From Didymodactylos carnosus (taxonomy: Eukaryota; Rotifera; Eurotatoria; Philodinida; Philodinidae): 30,015 bases of DNA. A model generated the notes under the pieces. That model was not told where the DNA came from. It saw nothing but the letters and a program-made list of their open reading frames with translations, and ran no database searches. How positions within the stretch are numbered: position 1 is the first letter of the stretch; the number at the start of each line of letters is the position of its first letter. The DNA lies in NCBI GenBank assembly GCA_905250885.1, contig CAJNOQ010001599.1, positions 1 through 30,015 of the forward strand. The letters are read 5' to 3'. A program made the position numbers and the translations under genes. Shown here piece after piece: positions 19,701-29,209 of this stretch.

Positions 19701-22700
19701 CCGGTTCCTACCCAGTTTCCAGAAATTACAGTAGTTGTTCAGTCATAATACTTGGTTGAAACGGACTTCACTTTACACGACTAGAAAGCGCACGCTTAAT
19801 TGTACAAAGAAAACTTGCATTAACGAGTTTTTATTTGTACAACGGTAAAAAAACAGTCTCAATTTTTTGAGAAAAAAACTTTAGGCAGCTGGACATGTCG
19901 AAGTTTCACACTATTATTTGTTTAGTTTTTCATACTGAAGTATGAGATCAAACGTCCCTATATATTCTTGTGAAGAATTTCATAACACATCTTTTGGTAA
20001 CAAAAATCGGAAAAACTATTGAGGCTGTATCGAGAAAATTTGAAAATAAAAAATCACCCATTTCTTCTGAACAACCTGGTAATGCTGTATAATTTTACAA
20101 ACACAAAAAGGTTCTTTCTGTAGCATGGTCAAAGTGCTATACAAGTTATCATATCAGAATGTGTGAATGATGGACAACCGTTGGACGATTGTCAATTGAA
20201 TTTCAAGATGATACAAGGAGCCAAATTGATGTCTCAAGTGTTGGCAAATGTTTCTCTAACCATAGATTCATTTATTTTACCGTTAATCGCAAATATAACG
20301 ACGACCACGTTAATGCCAACGTCTCCCACAACAGGTTCGAATATACTATGCAGAATGAACAATAACAACACTTAATATCTTTGTTTACAGTCCCACCAAC
20401 AAGATCAACTACTGCCATCATCACGATGTTGCCAGCAACTGTGACTACTTCGGCTTTTATTTCAGGACCCATAGGTAATTATTATAAGATAAATCTTCGA
20501 ATAGGGAAAAAAAGAGCTATTTTTTTTTAAATCACGTGACGTTGAATCAAAGAATCAGATTTTTTAGGGATATTAAATACTATGCCGCAAAAAAGCCCTG
20601 TTTATTGATTTTAAGAGCATTAAAAAAATTCTGCAGGACATCTGAATACAGAAAATAAACAGAACCGCCTCTGCAACTAGAGCTTAATATGACGATACCG
20701 GTGAGTCTCATATTGTAGATTTTTTGCTTCGTTCGTTTAGTGAACGGACAGTCTTCGAATAGAACTACCCTATTCACATATTAATAGAATCCCCCAGAAT
20801 TTCGAATCATATTCTTTTGTCGGAATCTAGAGCATTTTCTACTCGTAATCAGAAATTTTATTGTTTCTTTGAAAGTACTGCCGTCTCTCTTTCTTTGACA
20901 GCCGACATTGTGACTATTCGATAATAATACAAATGATCTGTGCAATGTTTACAACGGCCAGTCGCTGAATAATCCTGCGTACCTTTCTTTAGGCTACAAG
21001 GACTACGATCAAGCCCTACGTTTAACAGAATCATCCAGGCAGTATGTTGTTGCAGAGGCATCGTTAAATTTAAACCTAAGTAAACAGAGCTTTTCTCCTC
21101 ATTGACTTGATGTAATTTTCTAGAGAAAGTGTCCGTCATGCTTTTTATTAAAACAGGCCTAACACAGAAATAGAAAATCGAAGAGCTGATAAACATTTGA
21201 GAAATAAGTTAAGTCTTTTCTTTTTTATGTTTTTACAGTTCAGATATTATGGCCATTTGATTCGGCTACAAATGATCTATATAATGTTTACAACGGCCAG
21301 CCGATGAACAACCCTACTTACATTACAGAAACTTACAGCGGGAAAGGTCAAGCCTTGCAGCTTAAACCGTCAACCAAACAGCACGTTGTTATACAGTCAC
21401 CGCCGAATTTAAATCTTAGTTATTCAAGTTTCACATTCGAAGTATGGATATACGGCAAAAGCTTTTCATTAACATCGGATAATGCCATTTTGGGTCAATG
21501 TCAAACCCCTGGGGTAGGCAACAATTCATGTTTACATTTGGTTGTTCGGAAAGGTCTTACGTATTTGGGCTTTTTTTTTGACGATGTGAGTGGATCGACA
21601 CTGCTCAAAGTCAATGAATGGTATCATTTGGCCTTTGTGTTCAATAATACAAAAAGAGAACAGATTGTTTACGTGAACGGTATCCCAGATGGGTATCGAA
21701 CATCAGAAAGACCCTACATGGGTGAAGGTGGAAAAATAACGATTGGCGTTTCAGAAATACGTCCAACAAATAATGTTGATTTTTTCGATGGCTATCTCGA
21801 CCAACTGTCTTATGTGTCTCGAGCAAAGAGATCGTCCGTTAAGCGCGTCTTTAAAATACAATTCACAGGTGGATACTGAAAGAACGGCGGGAGGAAAATA
21901 AAACTTAGCGTCGAAAACGGGATAATCTATTATCAATATTTCAAGTCTATTTTTAAGGGCAGCCCTCAGATACAGACCGCCAGTTTTTTCCACCCAATTC
22001 TTCAAAGCTTGAAGGAAAAATGTGTAAGGAAACAAAGAAAAAAACAATGCTATGCTAGAGTCTCTGGTATCTGCGGTAAAAACTTTTTAAATACATATAA
22101 ATTTTCATTACTATTTTGTATCGATTTCTTTTTGAAATCAGACGTCCAAAAGGAGTATATCCCCTGGAGTGGGTACAGAAGGGATCAAAACTTAGGGTAA
22201 ATGTTCTTAATGAACAGTCCTCAAAACGGATGAAGAAATACTGGACGATGCAACTTTGGTTGTCTACTATCAATTTGAAAATCAATTGTTGGATTCTGGG
22301 CCTCTACTCCTAAATGGAACAATGTCAACGCCATCTGAATACACTGCTGGAATGATCGGCCAGGCATTGTTTTTCCCGCCTGGTGACGATGGCGGATCCT
22401 TTTTCGAAGCACAACGGTTACCTATGCTGCTTAAATCATCGGCTAAAGCATTTTCAGTTTCAATGTGGATTCGTCCGGCAACTGTGGGTGCATCGACGCT
22501 TGTTCATATATCAAATAATCCACACGGTCTGGTAAGTGTTGGTAATCCTTATTGCATGCCATTGATCGGATTCAGTTCGACAGGACAGTTGATTGTTCAA
22601 GGTTTGTCAGAGGCGTCCAACAGTGTCTTGCTCAGTGGTCCCGATTTGAAAATGAATGAATGGGTGCATGTAGTTGAAACATACAGTTCAGCGAACGGCA

Positions 22701-25700
22701 TTCGCCTGCATTTAAATGGTACATTTATAAACTCGACAGAACCATTTTCATATTTGCAAAATACTGACCCGATACCGATAACTGTTATTTTGGGTGCTCA
22801 TGTTGGCTGTCAACCAGCGTCAGATTCACTGATCAGTGGACCGTATCATGGTCTAATCGACGAATTTCGAATCTATTCAAGAGAACTGACATCGACAGAC
22901 ATTTACAAATTAGCAAATCCGTTCATGATCCACACAACAACAACAAGAAGTATGTACACGCACTATTGTATTTTTATGATATCATTTTTTGTTGTTGTTT
23001 TAGTTCCTTTAACTACTATAACTACAACAGCAACAACAGGTAATGAGAGTTATATTTACTTAAATTTCTGGTTATACAAATTGTGTATTTTCTTTATTAG
23101 TACTGACAACGACCACACAGCCGACCACGCCTTATATTGCAACGCTAACAGGTGATTAGAGGAACATAGGTATATAACCGAATTTAATACATCACGAAAA
23201 AGCATTCTGAAAGGGATGCCCATATTCTACAAAAAAAGAATTTTTATATTTCTCTACAACTATACAATATTTGCTCAAAGTGAATTAAGGGATTCTAATC
23301 CAGTCACATCGCGACCTATCGAAAAATGGTCCTCGAGTCGAAATTTTTGCCACAGATACTCCAGACGCTATCTCAGAATGAAAATTTGTTTTTAGAAAAA
23401 TATGCTTTCCTTTTCGAGATATAAGAAAAATGTTGAAAATCACACAAAAAAAGTCCGTTGTTTTCAGTATTTTTCTTATATCTCGAAAAGGAAAGCATAT
23501 TTTTCTAAAAACAAATTTTCATTCTGAGATAGCGTCTGGAGTATCTGTGGTAAAAATTTCGACTCGATCGGGCCATTTTTTCGGCAGGTCGTAATGTGAC
23601 TTGAGGAAAACTCATAGAAGATCACTTTACAAAATTCTAAGCAAAGATACATCGACTTTCTTTTTCGATCTTCTATCTCTGGTATAAGTTTGAACTCGAT
23701 CGGATGTGTGATTTGCATTTGGCAACAAGGTGAAAAAAAGAGGAGAGGGAGGGGGGTTTACTCTTAATGGAGAAAGAAAAAACGTGCATTCAAGATTTTG
23801 GAATTTCTGATAGATCGAAATATTCTAAATATACTATAGTTACGATAAGTACTGCAGAAAACTATGTTTTAATATAAAGGATGACGCATAAATAACTCGG
23901 CAATTTTGCTTTCATTTCTTGAGACACTGAAATAAACTTGGAAAATTACGGTCTAGTGTCAAAATATGCGAAATTTTGTCTGCTTTCTAACTATGCCTTA
24001 ATCTAGAAATAAAGATACACCGTTTGGCTGTAGCACGCAAACTATTAAAGAGTGTTGAAAACATATTATGCGCCATCAAAAATCACTTTGACTTTCTGAA
24101 TTTTTTCCGCTCTTTTTTCGAACTAGAACATAGAACTTTCATAGTTTATTTCAATACCTCAAAACAGAGTATTCGGATTTCATGCGAAGAATGAAAAAAC
24201 ATAACTGTGCGAAGATGTGTTAACATTTTAGCACATTTTATTATTTTGGAAAAACAACTGCTGTATATTTAAAATGCGGCTGCGAAGTAAAAAATTCTGA
24301 AAATCAGAATCAGCTTTCCTGAACTTAACCCTTGTCTCCCACGAGACTCATATTTCCTTCCTATTTCATTTTCATTAAATTGAAATTTTGAGCTTTTTTA
24401 TTGATCGTCTCGTCAGCTGATGGTCTCCAGTCTATTCACCCCGTTCGAGAGCGACTGTTCCTGTTACAAGGCACGTTATTTTTCTGTTTTTCTAGAATCC
24501 ATTTTGTGGCCATTTGACCACACTTTAAATGATGCACGGGGTGTTTTTAATGGTCAACCCGCTGATGATGACATCCACGCTTCACACAAAATAATGTACA
24601 CAAAGCCAGGCTACACCAATTCCCTCGGTTCAGCATTAGCAATTGGCAAGGGCCAAAGTGTGGTTGTTCAAGCACCGCCGCATTTGAAATTAAGCGATTC
24701 TAGTTTCACATTTGAAGTTTGGATTTATGCAACCAATCTTTCGATGACTACAGACAATGCCATCGTTGGTCAATGTCAAACAAATAGCCAGGCCAGCAAA
24801 TGTTTTCATTTGGTGATCAGGAAAGGTCGTGCCTATTTCGGCTTTATGAATGACGATTTAATCGGGGCCACACTTCTCTCGTTGAATCAATGGTATCATC
24901 TGGCGTTTATTTTTCATCGAACAACTCGAGAACAAATTATTTATGTCAACGGTATGCCGGACGGGTTTCGAACAGCGCAACGTGTCTACCAAGGTCAAGG
25001 TGGAAACATTACCATTGGTCTGTCGAAAATTCGCAGTGCGGATGTCGATTATTTCAATGGCTATTTGGACGAACTGTCGTATGTATCGAGAGCGAAAACA
25101 GACGCGGAAATATTGACAGATGCAACACTGGTTGTCTGGTATGAATTTGAAGATAATCATAGAGATTCAGGTCCGTTGCATATTGATGGTACAATGTCAC
25201 CATTTTCATTTTCAACCGGCGTGGTCGGTCAAGCTGTGCTGTGCACGCCTAGCACGTCGTATTTCCAGGCGACTGGATTTACTATGCTTGGAAAATCCGA
25301 TTATCCATTTTCAATTACAATGTGGATTAAACCGACGACGTCTGCACCAGAATCGACTCTTGTTTACATAACAAATCAACATGACTACAGCGGTGTTGTT
25401 CCTACTTATTGCGCTCCATTTATCGGTCTGAGTCCAACGGGGCAAATCGTTGTTCAGGGTTCATGGTCAGATCCAATTGTAGCTCTCACCGGCCCCTATA
25501 TCCCTGAGGGTGAATGGACCCATGTTGCTGAAACATACAGTTCAACTAACGGTATTCGCTTGTATTTAAACGGAACCTTTATTGACACAACCGGGCCCTT
25601 TTCATATGTAGGAGCTGGGGTACCTGTGACATTGACACTGAGTAATCCTCAGCAGGATTGTATAATATCAGGATCATTTTCTCCGTTTATTCACGGACCC

Positions 25701-28700
25701 TATCATGGCATGATCGACGAATTTCGTCTCTATTCTCGAGAGTTGACATCGCGTGACATCCACTTTTTGGCGAACCCGTTGTCGAATCCATTTATCACAG
25801 AAATCGAATGGCAATTCGATCAGAACACACAAGATTATTACAATATTTACAATGGCTTTCCTGTTTTCAACAACAATGACAATAGCTCTCAGCTCTCGTA
25901 TGTTTCGCCAGGCTACACCGGTTACGGTTCTGCTTTAAATTTGACACAAGAACAAGCTGTCATTATACCGACACCGCCATATTTGAATTTAAGCTATTCG
26001 AGTTTCACATTCGAAGTTTGGTTGTATCCAATTCAACTGTCACTAGAACGGGGTCAGGACAATGCAATTCTCGGGCAGTGCCAACAGCAAGCACAGGACA
26101 AATGTTTACATTTAGTTATCCGACAGGGTCGACCGTATTTGGGCTTTTTAAATGATGATCTAACGGGCACAACTCTGTTGTCGCTGAATCGTTGGTATCA
26201 TTTGGCATTTGTATTCGACCACGAGACGAGACAACAGATTATCTATGTGAATGGAGTAAACGATGGCTATAGAACAGCCAGTCGCGCTTACCAGGGTGTG
26301 AGTGGAAACTTGACCATTGGAGTTTCGTAATGGGACATTTACATGTTATGTAATCAACTTTTTCTTCGTTTTTGGCCCCTTCTTGCCGCAGATGATTCAT
26401 TTTTGCCTCGAAAAACTGATATGAAATTATATTTTCGTGAAAAAAGGTTCTTTCGTATTTTTTGCATTTTTTCAAAAAAAAGATAGTTTCAGTTCATTTC
26501 ACACAATCAATGATTTGAAATAAAAGAAAGAAAACGTATGGAAGGTCCCTTTAAACTATGGAAAACAAACCTGTTGAAAATAGATTGAAATTAGACTGTT
26601 TCATCTAATTGATTATTTTTGTGATAGACGTGTTTCATAAGAAAGTTATAGTTCACGCCATCTCCCGCAATAACCCGTAAACCGATTCTGTTGAATCTTG
26701 CTATTTACGGATTTTAAAGGACGCTCTTTCAAATGGCCTCTTTAAAACAATTGCACGAATGAACGGACTTAGGTGAGGGGTGAGGAACCTAGAAAATTAC
26801 TTTTTCATATTAGGTAGACTTCAATGAATAAAACACCAGCAATACAGCGAACAACGCCTCGTATCAACAGTAGCTGTTTTATATCTCATTCGATTCAGAT
26901 TTCGATGAACATTCTGAGAAATAATTTTATTTGGATAGAAACATGTATTTTTGTATAGAGAAAAAAATCGCAAAATACGAGTAAAAAAAATTATTAATGC
27001 AGAATTTTTATTTTGTTGCAAACTCTATTTGGGAAATACGTTACATATTCTGATAGAGCAGGGCAAACTCCATAAACAATATTATTTCCCAGTCTGTAGA
27101 AGTTAAGCTGAGCTGCAGATAGATGGCACAAAATTGGATAGTTTTACAGTTTTCAAAAGTTGTACGCCTTCGTCATCGGCGAATAAAGTCGACTTAAAAT
27201 GAGATAATTGTTTCAAATTTGATGAATCTCATTCCCTTTCATATTTTGAACGTATCTCGAGTACTCACTATCAAGAATAATACCACATGTCTGTCGGTGT
27301 TTTTAATTTTTTCATATATTCTTGTAGAACGCTTTCAGAAAATATATGTATCATTCCAGCTCTGAAACTCTGTGATATACAACAGCGTAAAAAGTATTTG
27401 ACTTGACTGGTTTAAATCGCAAATTTTGAATAAAATGTGCATTGGTAGAGAGAATAGCGGAACACGAGCAGTGGACAAAATCCAGTTGGTCCTTGGTTTA
27501 AAGTTTTGCTGATATGTCCTGTCTCAGTTCTCTGAGAAGAAATGATGGAATGTGAAGTTGTATTATAGTTCGTACAATGTCCTAGCCTATTTGTGCAAGT
27601 TATCAGTTTGGCGAAAAATCGTTTATCTCGCGGAATGTAGTGTAAAGAGTTAATTTTTGATTTTTATCGATAGATAGTACTTTAGGTAGTCATAATTCCA
27701 GACAGACACAAGATCTAGCCTAGAAAATTTAAATTTGTTACTAACTTATTATTCTCTACAATATCTGTAAAAATCAGCAAATGGATCACCATCGTTTCTG
27801 TTTGACTGACTCTATCGAATAATCACTCTTAAGTATCCGAATTCATTTTATTCGGTTCAGTCGTTTGTCAGACATTTTTCTGATGAAATACTTGTATGGT
27901 ATTAGATAGGCATGAATCAATTCTAGAATTGGTTTTTTGGTGCATCTGCGAAAATAATTGTATCTCTCAAATCAGCCTTTATCTACAATGTAGGCTTACA
28001 GCCGCTTTTCTCTACAAAACAGACTATTTGGAAATTTTGAGTCAGCATTAGAGCAAACATTATAGGTTATTTCTCAAAAATCGGAATTAGAATCGGTCTA
28101 AATTTGGTAGTATTTTCGCCTTTTCAAATACAAATACAAACTTCAGCCTACCTCATTTTGTACAGAAAACCTGCTGGACAATCCTTTGTATTCACAAAAC
28201 ATTTAGAACAAATAGTCTTAGAACTAGAAATATTTTTCCAATGCTCTTTAAAATAGAATTGGTGCATGCCTAATTTTAGGTGTATTTCAGAGCCAAAAAC
28301 AGAAAGAAAACACTTGGAAAGGCCCTTCTACAAAAAAAAAAAAACGGAAATTATTTTTTAAAAGTATTTTCAAAAGATCGTCGACTACAAAATATAATCT
28401 TTTTGCTGTCGCCCCTCTGTCTAATGTTGATTACGCAATATACCGACAGTCTATACAAAAAAACGGATTTTTTCCAAGGTTATTTTGATCAAATGTCATT
28501 TATTTCAAGAGCGAAATCGGATGTGGAAATTCTTCGAGATGCTACCCTCGTCGTTCACTATCAATTTGAAGATAACTTTTTGCTAGATTCAGGACCTTTG
28601 AAGCTCAACGCAACAAAGTCGGTTAATGGTCTGAGACATGTACTCGGCGTCGTCGGCCGAGCTGTTGAATTCGCTCAACAGAATTCTTACATTGAAGCAT

Positions 28701-29209
28701 CGGGATTTGTTGAGCTGGGCATGGGTAATGAGCCATTTTCGATTTCACTGTGGATTCAGCCGACGCAGGTAGCCGGCGGTGGCACGATCGTTCATGTATC
28801 ATCCAAACAACTATCCTGGTGCGTGCCTTTTATTGGGTTTAGCTCGAGAGGAGAAATCGTCGTTCAAGTTTGGTCGGAAGTTATGAAGAGTATTATTGGT
28901 CCGAATATCACGATGACAGGTGAATGGACACACGTGACTCAAACATACAGTTCAGAGAACGGTGTGAGACTGTTTGTCGATGGAACGTTTATTGATTCAA
29001 CAGAATCCTTTCCATACAAATTAGGAGGCTTGCCGTTGATGATAACACTGGGCAGCAGTGAGACAACTCAGGTGTGCGCAGACAATGGAGCGATTGTGAC
29101 CGGACAGTATCTTGGTCTGATGGATGAATTTCGTCTATATTCAAGGGAATTAACGACAGCTGATATTTATGCATTGGCTCATCCACCGCAACAGAAAATA
29201 CTAAACTGA
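16265..29209 (+). CDS. Multi-exon type II membrane protein with RGM/VWD-like and tandem LamG domains (gene model)
   Basis: Proposed coding exons: 16265-16294, 16353-16431, 16495-16599, 16676-16705, 17052-17236 (or 17245), 17310-17391, 17444-17538, 17894-18205, 18262 to about 18350, 20158-20334, 20391-20474, 21239-21868, 22218-22949, 23004-23039, 23101-23151, 24496-26327, then an interruption before 28463-29209. GT-AG borders and phases agree at every junction except the last, and the 3' end of the 18262 exon is uncertain. Predicted order: cytoplasmic tail, transmembrane anchor, Pro/Thr linker, RGM/VWD-type domain, Thr-rich linkers, then LamG-like A-B pairs. Such a protein would sit at the cell surface and present jellyroll modules for glycan or protein binding; this role is inferred. 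Whether the final A3-B3 part is expressed is uncertain because A3 runs into a stop at 26328. Confidence 0.6.
16885..16908 (+). repeat. 24-bp exact duplicate of exon-2 sequence inside an intron
   Basis: The segment is identical to 16398-16421 in exon 2 (coding the IVGLDNAL part) and lies in the 346-nt intron between exons 4 and 5. Flanking bases differ. It looks like the remnant of a local duplication. Confidence 0.7.
17052..18205 (+). CDS. Exons coding an RGM/VWD-type domain
   Basis: Four exons (17052-17236 or 17245, 17310-17391, 17444-17538, 17894-18205) join in frame. Recognisable blocks in order are CHVYGDHHLMIF (the GDPH site region), YRCKQDGTFSLLTNKFLNS and LTINF, FEFVFFNGGTNE, EISYPDAQLRVSIHQ, DINIWMSPEQIGQSTGLC and ELACLKDIEETGN. 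Repulsive guidance molecules share this order (GDPHLRTF, a CK-x-x-G-x-W-like block, a CxxD-x(3)-TG segment near the end), as do VWD domains more loosely. In RGM and many VWD proteins Asp-Pro of GDPH is cleaved autocatalytically; here Pro is His, so cleavage is not expected. Between exons, 17539-17893 is a 355-nt intron with nothing else visible. RGM rather than generic VWD is an inference from remembered family patterns. Confidence 0.5.
18262..18350 (+). CDS. Probable linker exon, 3' border uncertain
   Basis: A good acceptor ends at 18261 after a 56-nt intron, and the phase-0 frame reads PDLNQKIREIHRIFFAPEQR and then an Ile/Asp-rich stretch before a stop near 18403. Skipping it would join phase 0 (18205) to phase 1 (20158). 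Including it with a phase-1 GTATCG donor near 18328-18351 repairs the frame, so it is probably used. The TATCGA-rich composition after about 18320 is repetitive and may already be intron. The family is not recognised. Confidence 0.35.
18530..19120. repeat. Cluster of AATTAATCGCGATTAATT-type palindromes in a long intron
   Basis: TTAATCGCGATTAATTG appears near 18567, GATTAATCGAGATTAATTG near 18614, related forms near 18980-19015 and 19049-19070, and AATCGCGATTAATTG near 19083. Several are followed by CGATTTTT. The two groups sit about 350-450 bases apart and flank a non-repetitive core, which suggests the ends of a small non-autonomous element within the proposed intron 18351-20157. A clear boundary or target duplication was not found. 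The remainder of that intron (19121-20157) holds nothing I recognise. Confidence 0.5.
20158..20474 (+). CDS. Thr-rich linker exons before the first LamG pair
   Basis: Exon 20158-20334 codes ECVNDGQPLDDCQLNFKM and so on, ending NITTTTLMPTSPTTG. Exon 20391-20474 codes VPPTRSTTAIITMLP and more Thr/Ser, ending GPI. Both are flanked by phase-1 introns (56 nt between them). The first half may be the C-terminal part of the RGM/VWD-type unit. The Thr-rich part looks like an O-glycosylated stalk, as is common between extracellular modules. Confidence 0.55.
20902..21098 (+). pseudogene. Decayed duplicate of the LamG A exon
   Basis: After an intact-looking acceptor (TTCTTTGACAG) the sequence follows the start of the real A1 exon at 21239. 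ACAAATGATCTRTRYAATGT, TACAACGGCCAG, AATTTAAAYCT and other blocks are shared. The tryptophan codon of the LWPFD motif is TGA here and the following bases are changed, and similarity stops after about 200 bases, well before the domain would end. It is therefore a non-functional exon relic inside the intron 20475-21238. It is probably the product of a tandem exon duplication. Confidence 0.7.
21239..22949 (+). CDS. LamG-like pair 1 (A1 and B1), two exons
   Basis: Exon 21239-21868 codes jellyroll A1, from ILWPFDSATNDLYNVYNG through FTFEVWIYG, WYHLAFVFNN and YVNGIPDGYRT to GYLDQLSYVSRAK. Exon 22218-22949 codes B1, from KTDEEILDDATLVVYYQFEN through FSVSMWIRP, WVHVVETYSS and HLNGTFINS to LIDEFRIYSRELTSTDIY. 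These are the LamG/pentraxin-like (concanavalin A-like) core patterns, about 185 and 235 residues. The 349-nt gap has a phase-1 donor (21869) and phase-1 acceptor (ending 22217) that keep the frame but add about 15 residues not present in the uninterrupted A2-B2 junction. It may therefore be a young intron or an insertion. The 3' exon border at 22949 (AAGAA before GTATGT) is phase 1. Confidence 0.75.
23004..23151 (+). CDS. Two Thr-rich mini-exons between LamG pairs
   Basis: Exon 23004-23039 (36 nt) codes PLTTITTTATT and exon 23101-23151 (51 nt) codes LTTTTQPTTPYIATLT. Both have good GT-AG borders, are flanked by phase-1 introns (54 and 61 nt) and join in frame to B1 upstream and to A2 at 24496 downstream. 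They would form a short O-glycosylated spacer. They are too short for ordinary gene finding. Confidence 0.6.
23303..23600. repeat. Near-perfect 298-bp hairpin in the intron before LamG pair 2
   Basis: Left arm 23303-23439 and right arm 23461-23600 are inverted copies, with the inner 100 bases almost identical (for example TTTCTTATATCTCGAAAAGG against its complement). The loop is about 21 bases. It lies inside the 1344-nt intron 23152-24495. The rest of that intron (23601-24495) shows no gene. The minus-strand frame at 23476-23718 is an artefact of the arm. The phrase AGTATCTGTGGTAAAAA near 23538 resembles GGTATCTGCGGTAAAAA near 22064 in the A1-B1 intron. Confidence 0.85.
24496..26330 (+). CDS. 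LamG-like domains A2, B2 and N-terminal part of A3
   Basis: The exon begins after TTTTTCTAG at 24495 in phase 1 and stays open to TAA at 26328-26330. A2 (about 24496-25097) starts SILWPFDHTLNDARGVFNG and ends DELSYVSRAK. B2 (about 25098-25790) runs from TDAEILTDATLVVWYEFED to MIDEFRLYSRELTSRDI. A3 (from about 25791) starts ITEIEWQFDQNTQDYYN and proceeds through FTFEVWLYP and WYHLAFVFDH to NLTIGVS, where it stops about 20 residues short of the usual DFFxGYLDxLSYVSRAK end. A2-B2-A3 are coded without introns or Thr-rich linker. The first part of the open frame (24420-24495) precedes the acceptor and is probably intronic. The missing end of A3 is found at 28463. Confidence 0.75.
26331..28462. other. 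2.1-kb interruption between the two parts of LamG A3
   Basis: Non-coding AT-rich DNA separates the NLTIGVS end of A3 from its continuation TDFFQGYFDQMSFISRAK. In A2 and A1 these blocks are adjacent within one exon. A strong donor-like GTGTGAGT lies at about 26296, but no acceptor upstream of 28463 restores both phase and domain length. No transposase or other gene is seen inside. A short inverted repeat near its 3' end (27901-28278) is listed separately. It is either an insertion that broke the gene or an intron whose borders I cannot place. Confidence 0.5.
27901..28278. repeat. Possible small MITE-like element
   Basis: TAGGCATGAATCAATTCTA (near 27907) is matched in inverse orientation, with two differences, by a block near 28252-28271 (TAGAATTGGTGCATGCCTA). 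The roughly 375 bp between are non-coding. The inverted ends are short and no target duplication is clear, so the call is tentative. Confidence 0.3.
28280..29209 (+). CDS. LamG-like tail of A3 and domain B3 (possible last exon)
   Basis: The frame is open from 28280, but homology to the LamG units starts only at about 28463 (TDFFQGYFDQMSFISRAK, end of domain A3). B3 then follows: DATLVVHYQFEDN, FSISLWIQP, WTHVTQTYSSENGVRLFVDG and LMDEFRLYSRELTTADIYAL, ending PPQQKILN and TGA at 29207. B3 is complete and has no internal stop, so purifying selection may still act on it. Residues before 28463 are Lys-rich and unlike the other copies, and are unlikely to be coding. No obvious polyadenylation signal was seen close downstream. 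Confidence 0.65.
   Translation: MYFRAKNRKKTLGKALLQKKKNGNYFLKVFSKDRRLQNIIFLLSPLCLMLITQYTDSLYKKTDFFQGYFDQMSFISRAKSDVEILRDATLVVHYQFEDNFLLDSGPLKLNATKSVNGLRHVLGVVGRAVEFAQQNSYIEASGFVELGMGNEPFSISLWIQPTQVAGGGTIVHVSSKQLSWCVPFIGFSSRGEIVVQVWSEVMKSIIGPNITMTGEWTHVTQTYSSENGVRLFVDGTFIDSTESFPYKLGGLPLMITLGSSETTQVCADNGAIVTGQYLGLMDEFRLYSRELTTADIYALAHPPQQKILN

Noticed and set aside
24420..24495. First part of the long LamG frame, read as coding from 24420
   Set aside because: It precedes a good acceptor (TTTTTCTAG) at the point where LamG homology and the phase-1 junction with upstream exons begin, so it is better explained as intron.
28280..28462. Lys-rich N-terminal part of the B3 frame as a real protein start
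   Set aside because: No counterpart in the other LamG units, the sequence is AT-rich, and a protein starting there would begin inside a jellyroll domain.
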